Positions 31,300-41,685 of a stretch of DNA of 64,000 nt are shown one piece after another (positions within the stretch are counted from its first letter, which is position 1; every line of letters starts with the position of its first letter). Made by a program: the position numbers and the translations under genes. Origin of the DNA: Neoceratodus forsteri (taxonomy: Eukaryota; Chordata; Ceratodontiformes; Ceratodontidae); assembly GCA_016271365.2 (NCBI GenBank), contig CM057454.1, forward strand, positions 697,019,501 to 697,083,500, given 5' to 3'. The notes below the pieces were generated by a model. That model saw only the letters and a program-made list of their open reading frames with translations. It was not told the origin of the DNA and ran no database searches.

Positions 31300-31860
31300 C
31301 CTTTGTTTGATTTCAGAGATAGAGGCAGATACCTGTTTGTAGTACTAATGACAGTCCCTTCTGGAGTACTTTGATCTCACTTTCATTAAGGGTAGTATGT
31401 GAAATATTTAGTATGAAGTCCTCCTTGACCATGGCTGTCTGTTCTTTTTGCCCCGCCTCTTGTGTTTCCTTTCACCCCATCTCGTCCTGTAAGCATGCTG
31501 CTACCCTGTTACCCCAGTCTCTGCTGTGTGTAACTTGCTGGTTCTGCTTCTGGTCCTGGAACTATACTGTCCTCCTCTGCTCTGACTGCAGAGGCACTCC
31601 TCTAAAAAGGGATCTTCTTGTTCAGACTCACTTGCTGATGTATTGTAATTAGGTGAAGAACTCCTATTTTTCTAATATTGACCTGGTTCCAGTATGGTTC
31701 CTATTTCCAGCTTTATTCCTTCTACCGCTCCCAGAGTATCATTTCTTATGCTGGCTCCAGTCCAATACTCTCTTGTTTTGGTAATCCCTTTTATCTCTTT
31801 CAAATGTGTTTAGCTTGATTTCTTTATTTTTTTTTCGCCTCTCTCTGAAAAGCATCTTTT
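31300..31860 (-). pseudogene. Penelope-like N-terminal fragment (second copy)
   Basis: Minus-strand reading 'MVKEDFILNISHTTLNESEI' followed by 'KVLQKGLSLV' (about 31430-31340) matches the Penelope pre-RT signature N-L-S ... L-T-x-x-E ... V-L-x-K-G-L-S-F. The upstream part (31.45-31.86 kb) is charged and Gln-rich. A CR1 joins its 3' side. It is distinct from the larger plus-strand Penelope at 33-44.5 kb. Confidence 0.65.
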
Positions 31861-31872
31861 CATTTTTTCTCA

Positions 31873-32373
31873 TTAATTTTCCAGCAAATACTGTGGCGCT
31901 AAGCCCTTCATACATTTAAAAATGAAATTGCAAAGGATTCTCTCCCTCCTAATTTCCAAGGTCTTCCAGTTCAATTGAAGCAATAATAAATAATGATGAA
32001 ACCATGAAGGTGATCCCACTAGACCCAACACAAATCTAGTTAAATGGTACTGTAATCTGCCTAGCTTAAGCAGATTATTTTTACATGCAAAACAGTGGGC
32101 CATGCTTCCATAATCTATAATTGGAAAAATAACCATGTTTACAACCTTCTGTCTCATATCCCTTGTCAGGCAGCTTTCATGGCTATGAAGAGTACCAAGT
32201 TTTGGGGAAACCTTTGAACAGTTCTTCTCTATATGGGCATCAAATTTGAAGTCTAAATCTATCCAAACCCCCACATTTTTATAAATCTTGACCTGTTCAA
32301 CTGCATATTCCTTGTCTGAACCATATCTGGAGCAACAGAGACTCAGGCAAAGCAGTAAGGAGCATAGAGACAA
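31873..32373 (-). pseudogene. L2/Rex-like RT C-terminal fragment
   Basis: 166 open codons with 'VKIYKNVGVWIDLDFKFDAH', 'MVIFPIIDYGSMAH' and 'LEIRRERILCNFIFKCMKGL' minus nothing else. This is the pattern after the RT palm in L2/Rex/CR1-type LINEs: K-N-L-G-V-x-x-D ... I-D-Y-G ... L-x-x-R-R. There is no YADD here, and the element is truncated on both sides. Confidence 0.75.
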
Positions 32374-32469
32374 AAACTAAGAAGAGAATAGCCCAGGGTA
32401 ACTAAAGAGGCAACACTTTTTTTAGGTATACACGTGACAAGAAGAAGACCTAGGGGAGGGATTGTAAGG

Positions 32470-32905
32470 TTAAGAAGTGACTGGGGGACTGTTCAGTAGA
32501 GGAACAGAAGAAGGCAGATGACCTGAACAAGTTCTTTTGTTCTGTGTTCACAGAGAAAGGAGAAGGGGAGGGGCCAAACAAAAGCAACAGGAGCATTGGA
32601 GAGAAAAAGACACTAGTTCTTTTTCAGCTGAGATAGTCCTAAAGGGACTAGTAAATCTGAAAGTAGACAAAGCGATGGGGAGAGATGGAGTGCATCCAAG
32701 GGTATTAAGGGAGCCCAGTGGGGTACTGAGTGACAGAACCTCTAACTGTTCTGTTGAACAGCTTTGGAAACAGAAGTGGTCCCAAAGGACTCTAGAAGGG
32801 CAGATATAGTCCCTCTTCACAAAAATGATGGCAAAGAAGAGGCTGGCAATTACAGACCGATCAGCTTGACTTTGGTGCTGGGAATGTTAATGGAATCACT
32901 GCTGA
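32470..32905 (+). pseudogene. CR1-like RT N-terminal fragment
   Basis: Contains 'KADDLNKFFCSVFTEKGEGEG'-type sequence (about 32515, reading across a frame change), 'VNLKVDKAMGRDGVHPRVLR' (about 32655), 'VPKDSRRADIVPLHKN' (about 32775) and 'AGNYRPISLTLVLGMLMESL' (about 32845). It stops at a microsatellite at 32.91 kb. Confidence 0.85.
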
Positions 32906-32911
32906 ATATAT

Positions 32912-32975
32912 GTCTGTCTGTCTATCTATCTATCTATCTATATATATATATATATATATATAGATACAGATATAT

Positions 32976-33010
<35 letters not shown>
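32912..33010. repeat. (TCTG/TCTA)n-(TA)n compound microsatellite
   Basis: 'gtctgtctgtctatctatct' grades into a long TA run with 'gatac' interruptions. Predicted Tyr/Ile peptides from it are meaningless. Confidence 0.95.
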
Positions 33011-33013
<3 letters not shown>

Positions 33014-33014
33014 A

Positions 33015-33140
33015 CACTTATGAAATTAGTTGTGCCTCCTGTTATGGTATATGACCAAAATGCTATGACATTTGCATCCCCTACAGATATGTTCTCATCA
33101 CCATATATGTATTTTTGATGTTGGTAAGATGTAGTAGCAT
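33015..33140 (+). repeat. Penelope 5' pseudo-LTR, first part
   Basis: 'gaaattagttgtgcc', 'gcatcccctacagatatgtt' and 'ttgatgttggtaagatgtag' match 43562-43690 in the 3' copy. It continues at 34985 after a LINE insertion. Confidence 0.85.
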
Positions 33141-34984
33141 TAGTAGGATTACTAGGACAATAGGACAAAAGGAGGCAACTAGGCCCATCTGGATTTTCCT
33201 TCACACATTATTTTCACCTTTTAAAAGTTGTGTAGCAAAGTCTGTCCAGTACTTTTTTAAACTCTTTGAAACTTGCTGTTTCAACCACCTCCTTAGGCAA
33301 ATTATTTCATGCCTTAGCAGCCCTTATGGTGACGTAGTTAGCTCTCTTTACTGTTACAGACTTATGTACAATTAACTTTTTGTTGTGTGACCTTAAACTA
33401 GTCCTTGTATTACTAAATACAAGGTTACACTGATTTTGTAACTCTTCAAACTGTATTATTTTATATAAAAGTAAGAGATCACCTCTTTGCCATCTCTGCT
33501 GCGTGAAAATAAGCCTGTTTTTTTTTAACCTATCATTATAAGACATCCCTTTTAGAAGGGGAATAAGCTTCATGACTGATTTTTGCACATCTTCCACTAT
33601 GGTTATATCTTTTTTAAGATATGATGACCAGAGCGGAGAACAATAGTTAAGAATTGGCCTAACATGACTATTATAAACCGGGAAAAGAAACTGACTGGAT
33701 TTACAGACAAAAGAACAGTCTATTCTTCTAACCAGACCTCTCACTTTGTTTACAGCAAGTCTGCAGTGTTCGGATGAAGTTAATTTGTTCTTTATTTTGA
33801 CCCCTAGGTCTAAATCAGTTGTAACATTACCCAAAATAGAGTTGTTGATAATATAACTATAGTTGTGTTTTTAAAACCAAAATGCATAACCACACACTTT
33901 TTTTCAATGAACTGCATACCATTTTGGATAGACCATTTCATTAATAGATTTAAGTCATTAACTAATGAAGGATGTTTTCCTAGAGTATCCACTTCACCCC
34001 CTATTTTAATATCGTCTGCAAATTTGATCAGGTTATTTGATACTCCTTTATATATATCACTGATAAATATACTAAACAGAGTCGGGCCCAGTATTGAACT
34101 CTGAAGGACTCCACTTAAAACCTTCTGCTCTCCTGATGGGCATCAATTTACTTTGACCTGATGGACTTGGACCCTCAGCCAATTTTTTATCTATTTCACC
34201 AGTACTGGACTAAAACGAAATGCAAGCAATTTCTTAATCGGGGGAACCTTATCAAAGGCTTTAGAGAAATCCAACAATATAACAACAGATGGAATACCTC
34301 TATCCAGGCTCTGACTAATTTGTAAAAAAAAAATAACAAGATTTGTGGTACATGTTGATCCTAGTTTAAAGCCATGTTGGTATTTATCAACCACGTTTAA
34401 TTTTCTAAGGTCTTCATCCAGTCTTTTTTTTATTAATCTCTCCATAATCTTCCTTGATATTGAAGTAAGGCTTTTAGACCTATTATTTTACGCTTTGGTC
34501 CTGTCCCCTTTCTTACATTTCGGGGTTACATTTGCCACCCTCCAGTCATGTGGTACTATCCCACTTTCCAGGGATTTATTATAGATTAGTGTTAATGGAT
34601 AACTAATCACATGCGCTGCAGCCTTCAATAATCTTGGGTGGATATTGTCAGGCTCAGGACTGATATTTGATATATTTTATATTTGATAGCTCAGTCTCTA
34701 CCTCATCTTTAGAAATAATTTCAAAATTGTTTGTCACCGGAACCATTATATCACCTAAAATAGCCTGTAGTTCAAAGACTGAGACAAAGTAATTCTTAAA
34801 GCAAGTAGTTATTTCAGACTGTTCCTGTACTGTACAACCTTTATAATTCAAGGGCCCCATATTACATGATACTGATTTATTTGTGCTAAGATAGCAATAG
34901 AGTAATTTAGGATTTTTATAATGTGCAATTTTGAATTCAGTTTTGTATTTTGCTCTCAATCATATTTTTTAATAATTTCTGTTG
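33141..34984 (-). pseudogene. Rex1-like LINE, RT to C-terminus
   Basis: Minus strand: 'FKIAHYKNPKLLYCYLS' (about 34930), 'FLQISQSLDRGIPSVVILLD' (34315) with 'FSKAFDKVPPIKKL' (motif A), 'VLQSSILGPTLFSIFISDIY' (34100, motif B, G-V-P-Q-G altered to L-Q-S-S), 'LIKFADDIKIGGEVDTLGKH' (34020, catalytic pair intact) and 'FLFPVYNSHVRPILNYCSPL' (33690). The C-terminus with 'LKGMSYNDRLKKNRL' reaches about 33300. It interrupts the 5' pseudo-LTR of the Penelope. The clade is judged by pattern; Rex1/Babar is most likely, generic CR1-group certain. Confidence 0.85.
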
Positions 34985-35545
34985 CATGATAGGGGATTTG
35001 ATATTTATATATACTAAAATAATTTTTTGGGATATATTCTGAGAATTTTGTGTGAGTCAAACACCATTTCATATATACATTTGTATGTTTCGGTAATCTT
35101 CATATAATTTGTTTCCTGGTTTTTACTATGTTGTTTTAACTTGCATAACACATTTGTATCCTCTATGCTCTTAATGCACAAGTTTTAGCACAGCATTTTG
35201 ATTGGCTATGAGACTGTATTTAAACAACAGGTCTTTCTAATCATGTTAGCTCTGATGAAGCACAGCAGTGGTCACGTACAAAATGTAAGCCATGAATGTA
35301 ACCATTGCCACCACCATATAGGTGGTTAGTGAGCCAGTTAATTTTTTTTTTTTGCACTTTGGACTTTGAAATAAAAAAAAAAATAAGTTCCTATGTGTCC
35401 TTTGGTTTGGGTGCTCTATATTTTGGTTTGCTGTTTCAGTTTGCGTTATAGTAGCACCAAACTCTGTTCCTGGTGCAGCTGTTCTATTTTAGTCATGAAG
35501 TTTGTTTTCTATGCTTGCTTGAGTTTTCACTATAGTGAAGTAAAA
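34985..35545 (+). repeat. Penelope 5' pseudo-LTR, second part
   Basis: It aligns with 43690-43929 plus 44264-44515: 'gggatatattctga', 'cctggtttttac', 'tgtatcctctatgctcttaa', 'tctgatgaagca', 'ggtggttagtgagccagtta', 'tagtagca(c/a)caaactctgt'. Poly-T and poly-A runs lie at 35342-35352 and 35371-35383. Confidence 0.88.
35248..35300 (+). ncRNA. Degenerate hammerhead-ribozyme-like motif, 5' pseudo-LTR
   Basis: 'ctgatgaag' (35252-35260) followed after a short GC-containing stretch by 'cgtacaaaatgtaag'. Penelope pseudo-LTRs are known to carry minimal type-I hammerheads with a CTGATGA ... GAAAC core. Here the GAAA box appears changed to 'aaaa', so activity is doubtful. Confidence 0.35.
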
Positions 35546-35575
35546 GGGCATATTTTGAAGTAAGCACAATATTTA

Positions 35576-35863
35576 GTGTTTTTAGGCTCTGACATAGCAC
35601 AAATCTTTTATTTAAATACATATGCCGACATCTCCACATGTTCTGACCCCTGTAAAATGGCATCAAGTGGTGGCAATACTATGAATGGCAATGTTATTTG
35701 TGAAACAGGTTTTGCAGAGACTGTCTTCCAGGAGCCAGCAGGAGGGAACCTGTTGCTAGTGGAGAACACTAACAAAGACTCAAATAATGAGACTGCAGAT
35801 GCTGAAATGGTATTTAGAACCCTAGAGAAGGAAGAGTCATGTATTGACATAAGATTAAATTAG
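35576..35863 (+). pseudogene. Penelope ORF, N-terminal segment
   Basis: 95 open codons 3' of the pseudo-LTR, acidic and Asn/Thr-rich ('NTNKDSNNETADAEMVF'). No domain recognised. It is followed after a SINE by another non-conserved stretch and then the pre-RT signature, so it is likely the poorly conserved N-terminus of the Penelope protein. Could also be untranslated leader. Confidence 0.5.
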
Positions 35864-35877
35864 AAACTTACATTGCA

Positions 35878-36447
35878 AGCTGGTCCAGTGGTGTAGAGGG
35901 CTGAGGCACTATGTGCCTTACCTCTCACCACGTCGGTGACCTAGGTTCAGAAACAAGCTCGGGTTGCCAGGGGACAGTGGGTGGGAGGAGAGGATTGAGC
36001 ATTCAACAGACTGTTCTCCTCTCCCAGGGTGGGGTGATCCACTGTCTCACTCCCTTGATGCCATCTGGTGGAGGCCAGGTGGCAGTGGTAGAGGTCAAGC
36101 AGTGCAGATGTAGGGCTGCAGTTATATAGCATGTGTGCACTTTTATGTGCACACTTACAGCCACCATGGCAAGGAGAGAAAAGTGGAGGAAAAATGATGG
36201 TCATGGGCTACATGAAGCCCTGTCTTCCCTCAGCCCACTCTGTCACAGGCTCACTGATCCCACTACCTGGACACAGGATCTCTGGGGGGGTTGACTTCCC
36301 CTTCCTGGTCCAGCCATGAGGGGTAATCCATGGGGGAATGGGGCTCAGCAGACCGGAGAAGCAATAGCCAGGTGGGGGTAGCAGGGATCGGGTTCAACAA
36401 GCAGCCTGTAATGCGCCCAGAGAATAAAAACCTATATATATAAAAAA
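35878..36447 (+). mobile_element. tRNA-type SINE, 570 bp, 16-bp target duplications
   Basis: Flanked by 'agaaacttacattgca' (35862-35877) and 'agaagcttaccttgca' (36448-36463), a 16-bp duplication with two differences. The head has a box A-like 'tggtgtagagggctgagg' and box B-like 'aggttcagaaac', giving a tRNA-type internal promoter. The body has 'ggagaggattgagcattc' and the 3' end is A/T-rich ('ataaaaacctatatata' then A7). At least two other copies are in this window. A 570-bp length is large for a tRNA SINE. Confidence 0.85.
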
Positions 36448-36463
36448 AGAAGCTTACCTTGCA

Positions 36464-38719
36464 GTAAAAAGTGTCCCTTGAGGTTTGAGCATTTTGAAGC
36501 TACCTGCATATGGAACTGAAGATGCTGTTTCTATGCAAGAGTGGCATGAATTGATGGAGGAGACTGCTTTAAGATTAATTGGAAGACACCACCTCATTAA
36601 ACGTTCTGCTTACTAAAGATATAGAGGCTAAGGAAAGAGAATTTAAAGCTTTCATGACATCAAAAGAGCTTAATAAGTACAAAAATACAGCATACAGATA
36701 ACATTTCTCATTATGACGTACAAATTGAAAAAGCAAAGCAGCAAAAATCACAAAAATCAGATGAGGAGGATTATAGACTGGAGTGGGTTTCCAATTGGAG
36801 TGAAAGTATCAATAGTAAGACTCCAAGGTCAATCTTGAAAAAAAGTGTTGAGTCAGCTACAGCTATGGACTATACTTGGGGTGTAGCAATACTGATATCA
36901 ATCCAGAGTTTTTTTTAAGAACATTTACCCCCCACCCACCTGACCCCAGACCACCATGACAACCAACACCACCACCCAGGCACAGTAAGAGCAAGATGAG
37001 ATTTCAGAACACTATTATCCAGTGGAAAAAAGATGGGGGTGCAAATTTTGGAAGAGGTCAAGGGGCAATAGAAGACAGATCTGAGAGCTACAACCCCAAT
37101 TCCTTCAGCTGTGGTTAATTTATCCAGGAGACCCCTGACTCAAGAGGAAGAGGCTATCTTAAATAAGGGATTATCATTTTCCTCAACTGTGGACATTAAT
37201 CATTTTAACACAGTGACAGGCCTCCATCATTTTGCCCAAACAATAAACCTCAAATCTATCTATGGGAATATACAAGATAATATGAATCACATTGCCACTA
37301 TGGTATATACCGACCTTGAACCTAACATCAGTGATCCCCCAATTAGACCATGCTCTGCCTATTGGGTATCTATTCCAGAGATTGAAACTCATAATCCTAA
37401 AACTGACAGGACCGAGTTCAGTCTTCCACCACATTCACACACCCGCGAAAGGAAGAAGCCAATGCCAACAGGGGTATGGAAGCAGATGTGATGAACCTCT
37501 ACCCTACCCTAGCCAGGCATCACAAGTAGCTGCAAAATGCAGAAGCTGGCTAAGCTGCTCCCCTTGCATGGAGGTCTAACACAGTAGCAGCTCTGTCTGC
37601 ATTGTCCAGTGTACCTGGATTATGTTCCTGGTCACCGTTATTTTTGCTGCACACTATTCCACCCCCATAACTTTTCTTTTTACTGTGAGGTCCACTCCCC
37701 TTCGGAGCTGGTTATTTAAGTTACAGGGGTTGCGGGGGCAGAGCCTCCCGTGCAGGGGGTGTGGGTGGCAGAGTCCCCCACATTACATTTAAGTACCTTG
37801 CAGTATTCCAAGATTCAGTCTCCTGAGCTCTGTCTTGTAGCATTCAGGCTACTGAATTTCGGTGTTTCAAAATATATCCACATATTGTCCAGCATTTAGT
37901 CCAGCTCTGTCCATTTTTGTTACAAATGTGTGAAGCAGACCTACAAAGTATGCTAACTGCACCTAGACCTAATTGGTATCCAAACTGTACTTCTAAGGAA
38001 CGTGCAGTTGTGGGCACTTTTGGCATCTGATATTATTACTACCATAGAGAGTACCAATAAAGGCAGAGCTATAGAAGTAATGGACACAACCATATATGTA
38101 GCAGAGGTGTTAGAACAACTTTAACTTTCAAACATGCAGTAGGCAAAGTATTGAGTGATGGTTGTGTAAGGGGTTATACTACTGAAGCAAAATAGAGTAC
38201 CTCATGTTGCCTATCTCATCGTACCAACTATATATTACTACTGGGATGGCCTATTATTTTCAGCAATGGCTGGCTTATGGAACACTCATGAAAATATGTG
38301 GATGGGATTTTGCAGCCTATTGTACCATCCTTGCCTTCATATATAAGGGAGTCAATGCAAGTGCTAAACATCATAGAGAATTTGAATGTCTCAGACCAAT
38401 GATATTTTGCCTCCCTAGATGTGGAATTGTTATATAGGAATATTCTACACCAGGGTGGTTTGGAGGCATTAACTTTTTTTTTATCCAAGAAATGGGTATC
38501 AGACAAAACCTATGCAATACATTTTGAGGTTAGCAGAATTCTTTCTTACCTTTATCATGTTCCTTTTTCAAAATATGTACTACAGCCAGATAAAGGGAAA
38601 AGCAATGGGGACCACTATGGCCTCCAGTTATGCCAATCTGTATGCTGGCAAATGGGAGAGGGAGTTTGTGTATAGCAGCACCACAAATCCATTTTTACAG
38701 TGTCTAGATTTGTGGTACT
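36464..38719 (+). pseudogene. Penelope pre-RT and RT motifs up to block B
   Basis: 'VNLSRRPLTQEEEAILNKGL' (37111-37170) is the Penelope pre-RT signature, followed by 'SFSSTVDINHFNT'. Between 37.5 and 38.2 kb the match is weak. RT motif A is 'SLDVELLYRNILHQGGLEAL' (38410-38470; family S-L-D-V-x-S-L-Y-T-N-I). Motif B follows after a frameshift: 'QIKGKAMGTTMASSYANLYA' (38576-38640; family Q-x-x-G-x-A-M-G-T). The segment then breaks off at a CR1 insertion in 'LDLWY'. Multiple stops. The enzyme would reverse transcribe element RNA at the cut target. Confidence 0.88.
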
Positions 38720-40930
38720 GTGCTTCAGGGGGTATTCCTTCAACAGCTAGTCAGGGAGCCAACAAGGGGCAACAACCTGCTGGATGTGGTCCTGACAAAT
38801 GGGGAGAGTGTGGAGGAGGTGCAGGTGGGAGAAGCCTTGGGCAACAGCAACCACAGCACGGTAAGGTTCAGGGTCAGGGCGGGGAGGGAGACAGGTAAAA
38901 CCAGTACTAGAGTCATGGACTTCAGACGCACAGACTTTGACAATATGAGAAGGATAGTAAGGGAGACAATGGAGGGTATAGAGAATATGGGGCAGTGGAG
39001 GAGTTATGGCAGGCTATCAAGGGAGAGATAGTGAAAGTTGTGGAAATGTGCATAAAAAAGGTTAGGAAGAGCAAAAGGGGGAGGAGACCACTTTGGTTTA
39101 CAAAGGTGGTTATGGGGGCAGTTAGGGAAAGTCAGTGAAAGGAGGAGGGCTTTCAAAAAATGTAAGAGGACACTCAGTGAGGAAGATAATGAAGAGTATA
39201 GGGAAAAGAGGAGTATGGCAGGGAAGAAGATCAGAAGGACTTAAACCGATACTGTGGAGATAATAGCAAAAAAGGCCAAAAGGGGGAATAAAACCTTTTT
39301 CAGATATGTGAGAGAGAAGAGAAGGCAAGGCTGGAGATTAGTAGGCTGAGTGCGGAGGGAAAAATAAAATTGGAAAGGGACTGTGAAAAAGCAGAGTTAT
39401 TAAATAAGTACTTTAGCTCAATATTCAAGGAGGAGGAGGAGGACAGTAGGGGACCTGCACTAAAGTCGAATGGGAAGGAGGGCAAATGGGTGGATCTGAG
39501 CTCATTCACTGTGTATAGGGTTAGGGCAGAGCTAGATAGACTGAGAGTGGACAAAGTAATGGGGCCTGATGGGTTACATCCCAGGGTGATCAGGGAACTG
39601 AAGGAGGAGTTGGCCGCACACTTGACAAGGCTCTTCAACTTGTCCCTGGATATGAGGAGAGTGTCGGAGGACTGGAAGAGGGCAGTCATAGTGCCTTTAC
39701 ACAAGGGAGGTAGTAAGGAGGTGAAGAGGAACTACCAACCTGTCAGCCTCACATCAGTGGTGGGGAAGGTAATTGAGCTATTAATCAAGGATAGGGTGGT
39801 GGATCATCTGGAGGAGAGTGGCTTGCAGGACAGCAGACAGGATGGCTTCACAAAGGGGATGCCTTGCCAGACAAACCAGGGGGTCAGTGGACATGGCCTA
39901 TCTGGACTTCAGGAAGGCCTTTGACACCATCCCCCATAGGAGGCTGGTGAGCAAGATGGAAAGCCTGGGATTGGGTGGGAAAATAACAAGCTGGGTGGAG
40001 GCCTGGCTAGCAGGAAGAACTCAGAGGGTAGTGCTAAATGGAGTTCACTCTGGGACAGTGAGAGTGAAGAGTGGAGTGCCACAGGGGTCAGTTTTGGGTC
40101 CGCTTCTCTTCAATATCTACATCAGTGATATTGCTGAGGGTTTGAGGGGGAGAGTGTGCCTATTTGCTGATGATACAAAAATATGCAATAGGGTGGACAC
40201 CCCGGAGGAGGGGGAGGACATGAGGGAGGACTTAAAGATGCTTGAAAAATGGTCTGGGATGTGGCAGTTGAAATTTAATGCCAAGAAGTGAGCTGTGATG
40301 CACTTGGGGAGTAGGAACAGAAGAGCAGGGTACATCCTAGGTGGGGAGGAAATTAAAGTAACAGAACAGAAGAGGGTTCTGAGGATCATAGTTTCCTGGA
40401 ACCTTAAGGTAGGAATTCAATGTATCAGGGCAGCGGGAAAGGCCAATGGAATGTTAGCATGCATAGGCAGGGGCATTACTAGCAGAAAGAGGGAGGTAAT
40501 AATGCCTCTTTACAAAGCCATGGTGAGGCTGCACCTGGAGTATGGGGTTCAGTTCTGGAGGCCACATCTCCGCAAGAATATAGATGCATTGGAGAAGGTT
40601 CAGAGAAGGGTAACCAAGATGGTGCAGGGTATGCAGAGAAAGTCATATGAGCAGAGGTATAAGGAGCTGCATCTGTACACACTGGAGGCAAGGAGGGAAA
40701 GGGGAGACATGATTAAAACTTTTAAATATGTGAAGGGGTCAATAAAGAGGGAGAAGAGGTTTTACGTAAGAGGAAGGAGGGGTCAAAACCAGAGAGCACA
40801 GCCTCAGACTGCAAGGAAAAAGATACAGGGGCAATGTGAGAGGGTGTTTCTTCACAGAGATGGTGGTGGAGCCCTGGAACAGACTACCAGAAAGAGTGGT
40901 GGGGGCTAAATCTGAGGAAGAATTCAAGAG
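38720..40930 (+). pseudogene. CR1-G ORF2, endonuclease tail to C-terminus
   Basis: Order: 'NLLDVVLTNGESVEEVQVGE', 'LGNSNHSTVRFRVRAG' (SDH block as SNH), 'RVDKVMGPDGLHPRVIREL' (39540), 'VPLHKGGSKE' (39700), 'DMAYLDFRKAFDTIPHRRL' (39890), 'KSGVPQGSVLGPLLFNIYIS' (40070) and 'CLFADDTKICNRVDTP' (40157), so the catalytic core is intact. A TGA at 40289-40291 stands where other copies have Cys ('NAKK-stop-AVMHLG'). The C-terminal half continues in the same frame to about 40909. Frameshifts at about 39.0-39.3 and 39.9 kb. This is the least decayed RT here. Confidence 0.92.
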
Positions 40931-41074
40931 GGCATGGGACAAGCATATGGAGCTGAGTATCGGGGAGGGTGGGGGCTGGCAGGGAGGGAGGTGTAGGGGG
41001 AAATAAACAGCAGACTAGATGGGCAGGTATGGTCCTTTTCTGCTGTCAAGCTTCTATGATTCTATGATTTTATG
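38720..41074 (+). mobile_element. CR1-G, 5'-truncated CR1 LINE
   Basis: Begins inside the endonuclease C-terminus ('LQGVFLQQLVREPTRGNNLL') and ends in 'ttctatgattctatgatttt' at 41.07 kb. It separates Penelope RT motif B (38.6 kb) from motif C (41.07 kb). Confidence 0.9.
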
Positions 41075-41685
41075 ATAGATGATATATCAGTCAATTGGAG
41101 AGGTTCAAAAATGTTGTTTCATGACTGTTAACTAGTTGGAGAGCACCAACCCCCATTTACACTTTAATCATGCATTAGCTGAACTTATTTTTTTTATTTT
41201 AATATCTTTAAGATGGGCAATGGATATGTTGGTTCTACTCATTTTTCAAAACCCAGTGATTATAATAGTCTACTACTGTACTAGTGAGTAGCTGTCATCC
41301 TGGGTATGTTTCATAAACATGCCTAGAGCAACTTATTCGTACATTATGAAATGGTACTATGAGGATGACTATTGCATACAGTACAGAGAGGCATGCAGAT
41401 AGAGTGTTTTTAACAAAGGGGGTGTGGTACATCAATTATAAGGGATGCAATAAGTGTGATAGATAATACGGATCGGACAACTATTCTGGAAACCAAACAA
41501 AGGGAGGCAGGGATACAATCTAATACCTGTGGATTCATTACAGTGCTTAGTGCTCATGCTGATCAGTTGAAGTCTATAGTAACTCAAAACTGGGCAATTG
41601 TATAAACTGATGCTAGCTGAGGGGATACGTGGGTGATGGTGGTGATGGCCTCTGTATGATTTATAAGCATATGGCAACAGTGAAA
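41075..41685 (+). pseudogene. Penelope RT motif C to thumb
   Basis: 'FMIDDISVNWRGSKMLFHD' (41068-41125) is RT motif C (family Y-I-D-D-I-F-V-x-W-x-G). It is followed by 'ALAELIFF' and 'FSKPSDYNSLLLY' (41235-41280; family F-R-K-P-T-D-x-N-S-L-L-H), then 'CFINMPRATYSYIMKWYY' (41310-41360; family P-x-G-Q-x-x-R-x-R). It resumes exactly where the RT was cut at 38.72 kb. Frame breaks throughout. Confidence 0.85.

Larger units (their letters stand above)
27683..31300 (-). mobile_element. CR1-E, long CR1 LINE with both ORFs
   Basis: The 3'UTR starts at 27683 ('ggcccatccagtctgccc'), ORF2 spans to about 30.55 kb, and the ORF1 esterase extends to about 31.25 kb. It adjoins a Penelope fragment at about 31.3 kb. 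The left side truncates an L1 ORF1. Confidence 0.85.

Noticed and set aside
32764..33204. Tyr-Ile repeat peptides on both strands
   Set aside because: Translated (TA)n/(TCTA)n microsatellite.
35878..35955. tRNA gene
   Set aside because: Box A and box B-like words are present, but the cloverleaf is poor and the region is the head of a 570-bp SINE bounded by target duplications.
38512..38898. 128-codon frame joining Penelope RT motif B to a Gly-rich tail
   Set aside because: It crosses the CR1-G insertion junction at about 38.72 kb; the tail is CR1 read out of frame.
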